Assembly (NCBI RefSeq): GCF_001027925.1
Contig: NZ_LECT01000029.1
Span: 1 to 64,000 of the forward strand
Origin: Rhodopirellula islandica
GTDB lineage: Bacteria; Planctomycetota; Planctomycetia; Pirellulales; Pirellulaceae
Length of the DNA: 64,000 bases
Direction: 5' to 3'
Shown: positions 26,364-34,353 of the stretch, one piece after another
Numbering within the stretch: the stretch's first letter is position 1
Layout: each line of letters opens with the position of its first letter
Translations under genes and position numbers: made by a program
The notes under the pieces: model-generated
The model's database searches: none
Told to the model about the DNA's origin: nothing
The model's input: only the letters and a program-made list of their open reading frames with translations

Positions 26364-27617
26364 ATGCAAGCATCCCTCACACGCCAAGGCCATCGTTTGC
26401 CCCATTCGCCAAAGCTCTCTCGACGACGCAAACTGCGACGAACGATCTTGGCGTCCGCTTGGATGGCATTGAACACCTCCTCTTCCACCACAGCGGCCGC
26501 TGAACCCGCCGATGTTGACCACAGTGCGAACGTCGACTGGATGCAGACAGACTGGGCTGCCGACGCAGAACTGAGTTCACGCCCCTCGGCGGAAGAGATT
26601 GCAAAGATTGATCGGCGTCTGGCACAGCTCGAATCCGATTCAGCGGTGATCCGCCGAATGACGTCGGACCGGCTGTTCTCGCAAGCGATCCACGGCGGCG
26701 ATGAAGTTCGCCGCGCGGTGCTGTCGCGTCTGCGTAGCCTGCGTGTCTCGCTGTCATTGGACGTTCGCCAAGCCGCTGATCAATTGAACCAACGCATCCG
26801 TTTGGCGGCTCATCAGCGAGCCATTGAATCATTGGCTCGTTCGCCCTGGGAAGACCTGGCAACCAACCCTGCACATGAACTGAATCGCGAACTCGACCAG
26901 TGGTGGCAGCATTTTTCCGAGCGTGCCGGTGACGACACCGATTCGATCCGGCAATTTCAACAGGTCGCCAAATCGGCGGGGCCGGATTGGCAATGGCATC
27001 CGGCACTCCACCGTTCGACACCGCTCATTCAGTCCGCCTGCGATCAATGGGCCTGTCTGTTGGGGATCTGCGTTCCCGATTGTGGAATCCGGTACGTTCC
27101 CGCATCCAACACACTGAAACGCCACCTGCTGAAAGATTGTTCTCGCATCTGCCGCGGGCAAACGGCAGGCGATCGCGTTGTCGGGCGACTGATTGAATCC
27201 ACTTTGCAACGCAATCCCTATGGCTGGTCGCTGGAAACTCGATTGTCCATCGGTTTGACTCATCAACGCACTGAATTGGTCCAAGGATTGTGCGAGCAAA
27301 TTTGGAACTCGCCCAATGCAAGACCTCGTGACATTGCCTTGTCACTGCTGGCCGCCGATCTCGTGCACCACCCATCACGACAGGATCACCTGAATTCGCT
27401 CTTGGACGATCGTCGCGTGATCACCGTCCTTCCGGGACAAGCTCACTTTGGCGTTGGAGAAACCAACTGGCCTCGGTCGATCGTTGTGCCCCGAGTTTGT
27501 GACGTGGCTCAATACTTGCTTTGGAAGGACCAAGGCATCGACGCACGCCAGCAGGGCATGACCGCGATCCAAGCCGACCCCATTTGGGGAACTCGGTTGG
27601 AATCCATCGGTCGCTGA
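26364..27617 (+). CDS. Exported protein of unknown function
   Basis: A 417-residue product from ATG 26364; in-frame starts at 26301 (GTG) and 26316 also exist. A basic stretch SRRRKLRRTILASAWMAL followed by TTAAAEPAD looks like a signal peptide. The rest is mainly helical with many Arg/Leu (RRLAQLESDSAVIRRMTSD, VLSRLRSLRVSLSL, ALSLLAADLVHHPSRQDHL), which suggests repeat-like helices, but I recognise no family. It lies alone between a divergent nucleotidyltransferase and a convergent membrane protein. Confidence 0.55.
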   Translation: MQASLTRQGHRLPHSPKLSRRRKLRRTILASAWMALNTSSSTTAAAEPADVDHSANVDWMQTDWAADAELSSRPSAEEIAKIDRRLAQLESDSAVIRRMTSDRLFSQAIHGGDEVRRAVLSRLRSLRVSLSLDVRQAADQLNQRIRLAAHQRAIESLARSPWEDLATNPAHELNRELDQWWQHFSERAGDDTDSIRQFQQVAKSAGPDWQWHPALHRSTPLIQSACDQWACLLGICVPDCGIRYVPASNTLKRHLLKDCSRICRGQTAGDRVVGRLIESTLQRNPYGWSLETRLSIGLTHQRTELVQGLCEQIWNSPNARPRDIALSLLAADLVHHPSRQDHLNSLLDDRRVITVLPGQAHFGVGETNWPRSIVVPRVCDVAQYLLWKDQGIDARQQGMTAIQADPIWGTRLESIGR

Positions 27618-27670
27618 TCCGAAACTCGCGACCCGACCAAACAACATCGTGAGAGCCAGCGATCCAACAG

Positions 27671-27723
27671 CCCGTGAACGCCTAACGGCTCACGTCCCCG
27701 AAGACTCCTGCATGCCTGCTCAA
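27671..27723. mobile_element. Palindromic element, family B, copy 3 (half element)
   Basis: On the minus strand it begins TTGAGCAGGCATGCAGGAGT and continues to a GTGAGCCGTT block, matching one half of copies 1 and 2. Its outermost TGA (complement of 27720-27722) is the stop codon of the adjoining minus-strand gene. The other half is missing. Confidence 0.6.
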
Positions 27724-28262
27724 TAGCTCGGCGGCGCGTCAGCGCGAAGCTCTTCGAGCCGCTGTTGTTGATGCCAAAGAATACTGTCAACAAGCACGCT
27801 ACCGTCTTCGTTGTAAGAATCTTCTTGCTTGCTCATTTCAGCGACCTTGGCCTCCAACCGTTCGACTTGCGTTTTCCATTGAGCAAACGCGTCGCGGTGG
27901 TCCGGTTTCAAGCGAGTTTGCTCGATCCAAAGACGGCGTTGCCGGTCCGCAATGAAGGCTGCATCCTCTTGCTTGGCGGCCGCCAGATACGCTTCGTTGC
28001 GTTGCTTTCGCATTCGAAAGTCCTCGTCGGTCGGAGCCGAATGCGAGGTGCTGGTCACAGGGACCACGGCGTTGCGGGCCGGCGAAGCGCTGACCCAAGA
28101 GACGGTGCTCCGAACCAGCACAATGCAGCCTGCGATCGATCCGATCGACAGGACTGCGAAGATAGCCAACTTGCCAATCCAACTCGACTTGGCAGGTTTC
28201 TTGAGTGCTTTCCGAAGAGGTTCTTCGGGAAGCGGACGTTGATCGGGAGATGAGGAGTTCAT
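27720..28262 (-). CDS. Small single-pass membrane protein, unknown function
   Basis: A 180-residue protein. After a Pro/Lys-rich cytoplasmic start (SSPDQRPLPEEPLRKALKK) there is one transmembrane helix (IGKLAIFAVLSIGSIAGCIVLV), then a charged, probably coiled-coil region (RMRKQRNEAYLAAAKQEDAA; QVERLEAKVAEMSKQED). It ends ADAPPSY with a TGA formed by the family B repeat. It lies 74 bp downstream of the Tad-like operon on the same strand, so it may belong to it; no family is recognised. Confidence 0.55.
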   Translation of the reverse strand: MNSSSPDQRPLPEEPLRKALKKPAKSSWIGKLAIFAVLSIGSIAGCIVLVRSTVSWVSASPARNAVVPVTSTSHSAPTDEDFRMRKQRNEAYLAAAKQEDAAFIADRQRRLWIEQTRLKPDHRDAFAQWKTQVERLEAKVAEMSKQEDSYNEDGSVLVDSILWHQQQRLEELRADAPPSY

Positions 28263-28336
28263 GTCATACTCTAGGTCACAAGTTGTGACGATGATCTCAA
28301 TTTCCCTCGCGAAGGAACTTTTCCTTGCGACGAGTC

Positions 28337-29644
28337 TCAATCGGTCAAAATTGTCGGCAGGTTATTGGCGATTTCTTCAAACGCCTCCACCAGTTCGTCA
28401 CCGGAATCGGCATGGTAGTGCTTCCCCAGTCCCGTCACGGCAACCTCTTGCATCGTCGCTTGGTTCGCTCCACTTCCGAACGTGACCGTTTGAATGTTGA
28501 GATTCTCTGAACTCATCAAGTTGCGGGCGATCGTGTTGGGAGCCGTCCCGTAGTTGTGAATGCCATCGGTCATCACCACCATTGTCTTCGAAGCGTAGGG
28601 ACGAGCGTTCTGGTGCGTGAAAGATGTTGCACCTGAGGTCATGCCGTTGCCGATCCCGGTAGAACCACTGGGCCCGAGCCGGGCAACGGTCGCACGAACC
28701 GCATCAAAGTCATCCAACAACCAACAATCCAAACTGCCGTGACTGTTGTAGCTGGCAATCGAAACCTGTTCGTTCTGAGGTGTTTGATCGAGGACTTGCA
28801 AGAAGGCGTCAACGGCCATCACCAAATCTTCCCAAGGCGTGTTGGGGGCAGGTCCCAGACCAAAGAATTCTTCCCATGCATAATCGTACAGGTCTTCTTC
28901 GTCATACCCGCGGTTGTAACTCACCCGGCGAATGTAGTCCGGTTGTCCGTTGCGATAACGCCACTCCAAATCAACGATGCCTTCGTCTTCGGCCGCAATC
29001 AAACTGTCTTCTGCCCACGGATCTGATCCGTCAGGCCAGTCATAGGTCTTCCAATCCATCGAACCACTGCGGTCGAGCACCAAGCTGATGTCCCGGTCAA
29101 CTTGCATTGCGACGGCGGAAGTCACCGGGCGAAAGTCACTGATTGAAAAGGTGTTTGGGAAAATGAACGGCACAGGTCCCATCAACGATTCCCCAGTCCG
29201 CTTGCCGGTCACGCGGACGGAGCTGACGGCCACCATGTTGGCGGACACATCACCGGTCGGAACCTTTGTGAACTGGAACCGACCCGTGCGGCCATCGGCT
29301 TGTGCCGACACGCCAAATTCAAATTCATTGGCTCCGTCGTTTGTGTTCAGCTGATAGGGTTCGCCGGCCACTTCATTCATTGCAGCGGTCAAACGAGCAG
29401 CCTCTTTTGCCGCCTCAACCGTTTGCTCTTCACTGAAGGCACGTCCGCCTGCCCGAGCGGCGGCGTCGGTCGCAATCGCCAATTCCGTCTTCACCAACTG
29501 CATCTGTGCCAAGTTGATACAGAAGGCAGCCAGCAGAGCCAGCATCGGCAACACGAAGGCCATCAAAACAGTGATGCCGCCGCGACGTGTTGCGTCGCCT
29601 CGCGTCATCGTGAATCGCATGGGAACGGGGGAAACGGACATCAT
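28337..29644 (-). CDS. TadG-like protein with vWA domain
   Basis: A 435-residue protein. The N-terminal pseudopilin-type segment (RRGGITVLMAFVLPMLALLAAFCINLAQMQLV) matches TadE/TadG. After it, a von Willebrand A domain begins at ISLVLDRSGSMDW, whose DxSxS is the metal-binding motif, with later TGIGNGMTSG and VVMTDG. TadG proteins help assemble or anchor Flp/Tad pili, and in planctomycetes these genes are common without a full tad locus. It is third in a minus-strand run with two TadE-type genes (72-bp gap). Confidence 0.83.
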   Translation of the reverse strand: MMSVSPVPMRFTMTRGDATRRGGITVLMAFVLPMLALLAAFCINLAQMQLVKTELAIATDAAARAGGRAFSEEQTVEAAKEAARLTAAMNEVAGEPYQLNTNDGANEFEFGVSAQADGRTGRFQFTKVPTGDVSANMVAVSSVRVTGKRTGESLMGPVPFIFPNTFSISDFRPVTSAVAMQVDRDISLVLDRSGSMDWKTYDWPDGSDPWAEDSLIAAEDEGIVDLEWRYRNGQPDYIRRVSYNRGYDEEDLYDYAWEEFFGLGPAPNTPWEDLVMAVDAFLQVLDQTPQNEQVSIASYNSHGSLDCWLLDDFDAVRATVARLGPSGSTGIGNGMTSGATSFTHQNARPYASKTMVVMTDGIHNYGTAPNTIARNLMSSENLNIQTVTFGSGANQATMQEVAVTGLGKHYHADSGDELVEAFEEIANNLPTILTD

Positions 29645-29716
29645 TGAAACTCCAAAACGAAACGTTGGATTGGTTAATCGAAAAAGGATCCCCCCGGACC
29701 GTTCTTCATTCTTGAA

Positions 29717-30229
29717 TCAGTTGACTTGAAAAAAGCCGTTGTATCGTTCGGTCTGCATCGTGGCCGAAGATGTCAATCGAAGATTGCCCAAGAACATGGG
29801 AGTGAACAATGCCACGTCATCCAAGTCGATGCTGACTGTCACTGTGACCTCTTCGGTGTCGTCATCGATTTCGGTGCAATCGACCTCATACCCGCCGCTG
29901 AACAAAGACTGCATGATCAACTCGGCTTCATTGACGGCTTCGTCCGCGGTTGCTCCGGGCACAATCGCCGTGCGAGCCGCGTAGTAGGCCGCGTCTTGGG
30001 CGAGGTTCCGTGCCATGTTCATGCGAGCCAGTTCCATGCACATGAAGATGGTCAGCAACAGCAAATTGCTGACGATGGCAAACTCCACCAACGTGGCGCC
30101 GACTCGCTTGACCGACCGAGCAGCCGGACGACGACAAGGCCGAACGGATGGACGCGGAACGATTCCGTTGCGACGACGTCTGCGAACGCTCTGGGCTTGG
30201 TTTGAAATGGACTTCGATGGATAGATCAT
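29717..30229 (-). CDS. TadE-like pseudopilin
   Basis: A 170-residue protein. A basic leader (RRRRNGIVPRPSVRPCRRPAARSVKR) precedes the TadE signature GATLVEFAIVSNLLLLTIFMCMELARMNMARNLAQDAAYYAAR, with the conserved Glu at position 5 of the mature segment, as needed by type IV prepilin-like peptidases. A short beta-rich C-terminal domain follows (EEVTVTVSIDLDDV). It starts 11 bases after the stop of the first TadE gene, suggesting one transcript. Confidence 0.82.
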   Translation of the reverse strand: MIYPSKSISNQAQSVRRRRRNGIVPRPSVRPCRRPAARSVKRVGATLVEFAIVSNLLLLTIFMCMELARMNMARNLAQDAAYYAARTAIVPGATADEAVNEAELIMQSLFSGGYEVDCTEIDDDTEEVTVTVSIDLDDVALFTPMFLGNLRLTSSATMQTERYNGFFQVN

Positions 30230-30240
30230 GGTGGCGATGC

Positions 30241-30726
30241 CTAGTCTTGATTCCTGAATTCTTTTCGCATCGTGATTCGATGCGTGATATCCAGGTCGTT
30301 GTACAAACCAGCCGGAGCATACAAGTTGCCGGCAGCGGGAACGGTGACCACAATCGTGACGTGTTCCAACGTGTCAGCCGTGCTGAACGTGCTGTTTTCC
30401 AGAGTGACTGCGTTGCCTTCATAGCTGACCCCTCGTTCGTCCAAGATTTCATGCACACGGGCAATCGCAGCTTGATCCGTTCCGCCCCGGTTGATTCCAC
30501 GCCGAGCGCCTTCATAAGCAGCAATGGCAACGGTTTCCTTCAAAAAGAAGATGGAGCACAAGTCCACCGTCGCGAACGTGAACGTCAACAAGACCGGCAG
30601 GCAAAAAGCGATCTCAGCCGTCGCGGTTCCGCGACGTGGTTGATTCAGGTTGCCTCCGGAACGCGCCCGGCCGGCTGTGAAAAAGCCGGGTCGCGTTCGC
30701 TTGGAGGCGTGATTGACAGGATTCAT
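30241..30726 (-). CDS. TadE-like pseudopilin, first gene of the operon
   Basis: A 161-residue protein. The conserved segment RRGTATAEIAFCLPVLLTFTFATVDLCSIFFLKETVAIAAYEGAR fits the TadE family, with the Glu near the start of the hydrophobic stretch. The C-terminal part (VTIVVTVPAAGNLYAP) is a small beta domain. It is followed closely by a second TadE gene and a TadG gene. Its likely processing enzyme is the prepilin peptidase encoded divergently at 31010. Confidence 0.8.
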   Translation of the reverse strand: MNPVNHASKRTRPGFFTAGRARSGGNLNQPRRGTATAEIAFCLPVLLTFTFATVDLCSIFFLKETVAIAAYEGARRGINRGGTDQAAIARVHEILDERGVSYEGNAVTLENSTFSTADTLEHVTIVVTVPAAGNLYAPAGLYNDLDITHRITMRKEFRNQD

Positions 30727-30802
30727 GATGCGGGGACCAAAGGCGTTGGCGGCCAGTGAAAAGTCGGGTGACGAATCTTGTTGCTCTGGAAAGTTGAGCT
30801 TT

Positions 30803-30850
30803 GGGAAGACAGTCGGGCCGAAAAGGTTGATCAGGTCAGGGAAGACAGTC
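30803..30850. promoter_or_regulatory. Direct repeat upstream of the Tad-like operon
   Basis: GGGAAGACAGTC occurs at 30803-30814 and again at 30839-30850, 36 bases apart on the same strand, 77-124 bp before the first TadE start. Spacing near 3.5 helical turns could suit a regulator, but no factor is known. Confidence 0.35.
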
Positions 30851-30873
30851 AGGTTGGTAGCTTCGTAGGGAAT

Positions 30874-30890
30874 GGTTCTCGAGAAGAACC
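30874..30890. promoter_or_regulatory. Palindrome between Tad-like operon and prepilin peptidase
   Basis: The arms GGTTCT/AGAACC flank CGAGA, forming a 17-bp inverted repeat in the divergent intergenic region (30727-31009). It is about 120 bp before the peptidase ATG. The rest of this gap contains no gene. Confidence 0.4.
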
Positions 30891-31009
30891 TCTAACGAAA
30901 ACCTAGCTCTGAAAATTCACCTGGGCGTGAAAAATCTTTCAAAACCTTCTAACCTCTGCGCCAGGCCGCGTTTTGTGTGCCGCTTCCTGCAACCGACAGC
31001 AAAGTCCGC

Positions 31010-32443
31010 ATGATTGATCTGACCTTTCCCGCACCTGTCATTGATTCGATGGCAACCACGCTGATTGAAACGCAGGCCCTGGTTCAAATTGCGCCATCGA
31101 TCGGCATGCTGGCAGAGATCACGCCGATTTGGTTGGCGGGTTGGCTCACGGCGTGGTTGGCACTTTCTCCCACGACCCAGACGGCGATTCTGGCGTTGCT
31201 TGGGATCCTCGGCGGTGCCTTGGCCAACCACATCATTCCAACTTGGTGCTGGTACCCCCGTCCGATTTCGCCATGGGTTGATCGAGGCCGCTGGCCGTTG
31301 CTGCCCGAATTCGAATCCATTTCGCGAACCCTTCCCGCTCGAACCTGGGCGGATCGCATCCCCGTCTTGGGTTGGTTCCGCTTGCGGCGAGAAGCCGAGA
31401 TGTTTGGACGCTGGTTCTGGGTCCGGCCGATTCTGATCGAACTTTCACTCGCGGCCACCCTGCCGTTCATGCATCGCGCCTACTTGGCGGGGCAACTGCT
31501 GCCGACCGGAGTCACACCCGCCACGGTGGCTGCCTGCACGGACTGGATGGCATTGCTGTTTTTCTTGCACGCAGCGTTCTTGGTTTGGTTGGTCGCAGCG
31601 ACATTCATCGACTTCGACGAACGCACCATTCCCGATCTGCTGACGATCCCGGGCACGATCGTGGCCATCGGCTTGGGAACCCTCACACCGTTCGCTTTTT
31701 TGCCCGGCTTGGTGGTCAACAATTCCGTGGAAGGCATCGCGCCCGTCTTGGCCAACCATCCGTTTGGGCTCTCACCGTTCTGGACCAGCCCTCGTGGATT
31801 GATGACCGGTTTGGCGATTTGGGCAGTCTGGTGCTTCGCTTTGGCTGACCGACGCTTTTATCTACGCCGCGGATGGTCCAAGGCGTGGGGTTACTTTTGG
31901 TTTGGACTGACCCGCCACAACTCGTGGAAATTTTTGGTTGCCATGTGGCTGGTGGGTTCTGCCCTGATCGTCGTGACTTACTCCACCAGCCCGATCGGTT
32001 GGATGGGCATGATGACCTCGCTGACCGGATTGGCGGTGGGCGGCGGGATCGTCTGGATCGTGCGATTGGTCTGCGGTTGGGCCATTCAAATGGAAGCGAT
32101 GGGTTTCGGCGACGTCACGTTGATGGCGATGATCGGTGCGTTGATCGGTTGGCAAGGCAGCATCCTCGCATTCTTTCTGTCCCCCATCGCCGCCTTGGTG
32201 ATCGTGTTGGTGGTGTTTGTTCTGACTCGTGATCCGCGAACGCCGTTTGGCCCCTACTTGTGTCTGGGAACCCTGTTGGTCGTTTGGTACTGGGACGACG
32301 TCTACAACGCTCGGTTCCGGACCACGTTGCTGCTGATGGGCGACGTCTTGCTTTGGATGGCGGTCGCCATGCCGCCGATCCTCGCATCCATGATGTGGAT
32401 CACCCGCAAGATACGCTTGCAAGTGTTACCGGATGCGGACTGA
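31010..32443 (+). CDS. Prepilin peptidase, A24 family (PilD/CpaA-like)
   Basis: A 477-residue multi-pass membrane protein with about ten hydrophobic segments. The two catalytic aspartates of A24 peptidases are visible in FIDFDERTIPDLLTIPG and in GFGDVTLMAMIGAL (the GxGD motif). The N-terminal IPVLGWFRLRR block matches the PilD cytoplasmic region, but its zinc-binding cysteines are absent. Predicted to cut leaders of type IV/Tad prepilins, the likely substrates being the divergent TadE/TadG-like proteins. Start 31010 (MIDLTFP) is preferred over 30977. Confidence 0.85.
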   Translation: MIDLTFPAPVIDSMATTLIETQALVQIAPSIGMLAEITPIWLAGWLTAWLALSPTTQTAILALLGILGGALANHIIPTWCWYPRPISPWVDRGRWPLLPEFESISRTLPARTWADRIPVLGWFRLRREAEMFGRWFWVRPILIELSLAATLPFMHRAYLAGQLLPTGVTPATVAACTDWMALLFFLHAAFLVWLVAATFIDFDERTIPDLLTIPGTIVAIGLGTLTPFAFLPGLVVNNSVEGIAPVLANHPFGLSPFWTSPRGLMTGLAIWAVWCFALADRRFYLRRGWSKAWGYFWFGLTRHNSWKFLVAMWLVGSALIVVTYSTSPIGWMGMMTSLTGLAVGGGIVWIVRLVCGWAIQMEAMGFGDVTLMAMIGALIGWQGSILAFFLSPIAALVIVLVVFVLTRDPRTPFGPYLCLGTLLVVWYWDDVYNARFRTTLLLMGDVLLWMAVAMPPILASMMWITRKIRLQVLPDAD

Positions 32444-32696
32444 GACAAGGCGTTTGGACTCATTCACCTCCTTCGCGGGCGTGGTCGGTTGATTGAATGC
32501 GTTTCGCAGATTTCGCGATCAGCCGATGGGCGATCGCCCACGACCGCCCACGGTCACCGGAGACGAACCGGACGCGATCGCGTTCCGGATGATCAACTCA
32601 ACAGCCTGCTACGGGGGGCTTCCACTCGCTGCTGAATCGGCACTTCCAACCCGCACGACCTCTTGATTGAGTGGAAATGAGTTCGGGCCAGTCCAG

Positions 32697-32942
32697 TCAA
32701 AACAGCAGCATCAAGAAACCACCGACGAAGGCCGCCAACACCACCCACACGGTGATGTGCCAAAGTGGTCTTCCCCCAGCCCAAACGTTTCGGCTGGTCG
32801 AATCGGGGAACTCGCGAGCCAGAAAGTCTTCGTAGTCGTCCTCGTCCCACTCGTCGGAGTGCTCTTCCCCTTCGCTGGCGTCATCGTCGAATTCATCGTC
32901 GTCGCTCGATTGCCAGGAATCATTGTCCCAATGGTTCGTCAT
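32697..32942 (-). CDS. Small acidic tail-anchored membrane protein
   Basis: From ATG 32942 it encodes 81 residues; ATG 32978 would add 12. The N-terminal half is very acidic (WQSSDDDEFDDDASEGEEHS), and the C-terminus is one hydrophobic helix (WHITVWVVLAAFVGGFLMLLF) with only the stop after it, a tail-anchor layout. It is divergent from moaA. I recognise no family. Confidence 0.5.
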   Translation of the reverse strand: MTNHWDNDSWQSSDDDEFDDDASEGEEHSDEWDEDDYEDFLAREFPDSTSRNVWAGGRPLWHITVWVVLAAFVGGFLMLLF

Positions 32943-33055
32943 GGAAGGTCGGTGTTGGGGGGGCGAATTCACGTTCATCAGCGTTGGCGGCACCGGTCGC
33001 CGCTTCGCTCGTCTGTCGCATCGCATCATGGAGGCGGGGCGGTTACCCTACCAAC

Positions 33056-34066
33056 ATGACTGATCCCATTGCATTGGTCGATCGCTTTGGTCGACGCCAC
33101 GATAGCCTTCGCATCAGTATCACGGATCGTTGCAACATCCGCTGTTTTTACTGCATGCCCGAACACGACGCGGCGTTTCTGCCTCGCAGCGGCGTGTTGA
33201 CGTTCGAAGAAATCGAGCGATTGGCTGGGCTGATGGTTCATCGCTGCGGCGTGCGGGACATCCGGATCACGGGCGGAGAACCTCTGGTCCGACGCGACTG
33301 TGTCGAATTGACTGCGATGCTGGCCCAAATCGAAGGCTTGGAAGACCTGTCGATGACCACCAACGGCATGTTGCTTCGCGAGCATGCGGCTGATTTGCGT
33401 GCGGCAGGATTGCAGCGACTGAACATTTCGCTGGACACACTCGACGAAGCCACCTTTGCCAAAATCACTCGTCGCCCTGGCGTCGACCGAGTCATCGAAG
33501 GAATCGATGCCGCCATCGAGGCCGGGTTTGAATCGATCAAACTCAACGCGTTGGCCATCCGTGGGATCAGCGAATCGGAACTGGTTGGCTTGGTCCGTTT
33601 TGCGATCGGAAGAGGGGTCACCTTGCGTTTCATCGAGTTCATGCCGCTCGACAGCGACCGGGCTTGGCAATCCGCCGACGTGCTGTCCGGAGACGCCTGC
33701 CTGCGATTGCTGAGCGAAGCGTTTGGCGAAGTCACTCCCACGGGCCGTCAAAATCAGTCGGCCCCCGCAGAAACGTTCCACCTTGCTTGTGATGGCCGCG
33801 AAGGCACGATCGGAATCATCCGCTCCGTGACCCAGCCGTTTTGTGGCGATTGCAACCGTTTGCGATTGACCGCCGACGGTGGGCTGAGAAATTGTTTGTT
33901 CGCTCAAAACGAGACACCGCTGCGAGATGCCATGCGAAGCGGGTGCGACGACGACGCGCTGATACAAAAGCTCCAACAGTGTGTGGGCGAGAAACGCGCC
34001 GCTCACGGCATCGACTCGGACAATTTCCGCCCTCCCGATCGTCCCATGCATGCGATTGGTGGCTAG
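33056..34066 (+). CDS. moaA: GTP 3',8-cyclase MoaA
   Basis: A 336-residue radical SAM enzyme that converts GTP to 3',8-cyclo-7,8-dihydro-GTP, the first step of molybdopterin synthesis. The N-terminal iron-sulfur site is C26-x3-C30-x2-C33 (CNIRCFYC); the C-terminal cluster is FCGDCNRLRLTADGGLRNC. GGEPLVR is the SAM-binding glycine motif. The protein ends PMHAIGG, as MoaA proteins usually do, and its TAG stop is part of the CTAG end of a MITE. A molybdopterin-dependent oxidoreductase gene occurs at 56.1 kb. Confidence 0.95.
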   Translation: MTDPIALVDRFGRRHDSLRISITDRCNIRCFYCMPEHDAAFLPRSGVLTFEEIERLAGLMVHRCGVRDIRITGGEPLVRRDCVELTAMLAQIEGLEDLSMTTNGMLLREHAADLRAAGLQRLNISLDTLDEATFAKITRRPGVDRVIEGIDAAIEAGFESIKLNALAIRGISESELVGLVRFAIGRGVTLRFIEFMPLDSDRAWQSADVLSGDACLRLLSEAFGEVTPTGRQNQSAPAETFHLACDGREGTIGIIRSVTQPFCGDCNRLRLTADGGLRNCLFAQNETPLRDAMRSGCDDDALIQKLQQCVGEKRAAHGIDSDNFRPPDRPMHAIGG

Positions 34067-34193
34067 TGGTCTATTACTGCTAAAAGTTAGGGTTGACCGC
34101 AGTGGACGAGGCCACGAGTCCTTGGATTTGACGCCAGTTCAGGACTCGTGGCCTCGTCCACTACCCTAAAAACAAGTCCTGACAGACCACTAG
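34063..34193. mobile_element. 131-bp palindromic MITE, family A, copy 2
   Basis: Same length as the copy at 3315-3445 but inverted, with most bases identical. It is bounded by CTAG at 34063-34066 and 34190-34193. The first CTAG supplies the TAG stop of moaA. The long internal stem would form a strong hairpin in the moaA transcript directly after the stop. Confidence 0.88.
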
Positions 34194-34340
34194 CCGCACG
34201 CGGCGGATGTCATGAAAACGAACGAGCCCGTGACACGTTGAACACGGGTGTTGGGCGAGCGCTGAAACAATCCGCCCGACAATCATCGCTCAACGTACAA
34301 ACAGGACGCCGTTGGCCCCCCGCGTTCCGAATTCGTTCGC

Positions 34341-34346
34341 TATAAT
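34341..34346 (+). promoter_or_regulatory. -10 box of a probable leaderless promoter
   Basis: A perfect TATAAT is followed by seven bases and then the ATG of the SpoIIM-like gene at 34354. With normal spacing, transcription would begin at the A of the ATG, giving a leaderless mRNA. No good -35 box stands 17 bases upstream. Confidence 0.5.
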
Positions 34347-34353
34347 CGCTCGC

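Noticed and set aside
29928-30530. 200-codon minus-strand frame over the two TadE-like genes
   Set aside because: It is out of frame with both TadE signatures and has no features of its own.
30874-30890. LexA/SOS box
   Set aside because: The arms are in the orientation GTTC...GAAC, the opposite of the GAAC-N4-GTTC box, and the neighbouring genes are pilus-related.
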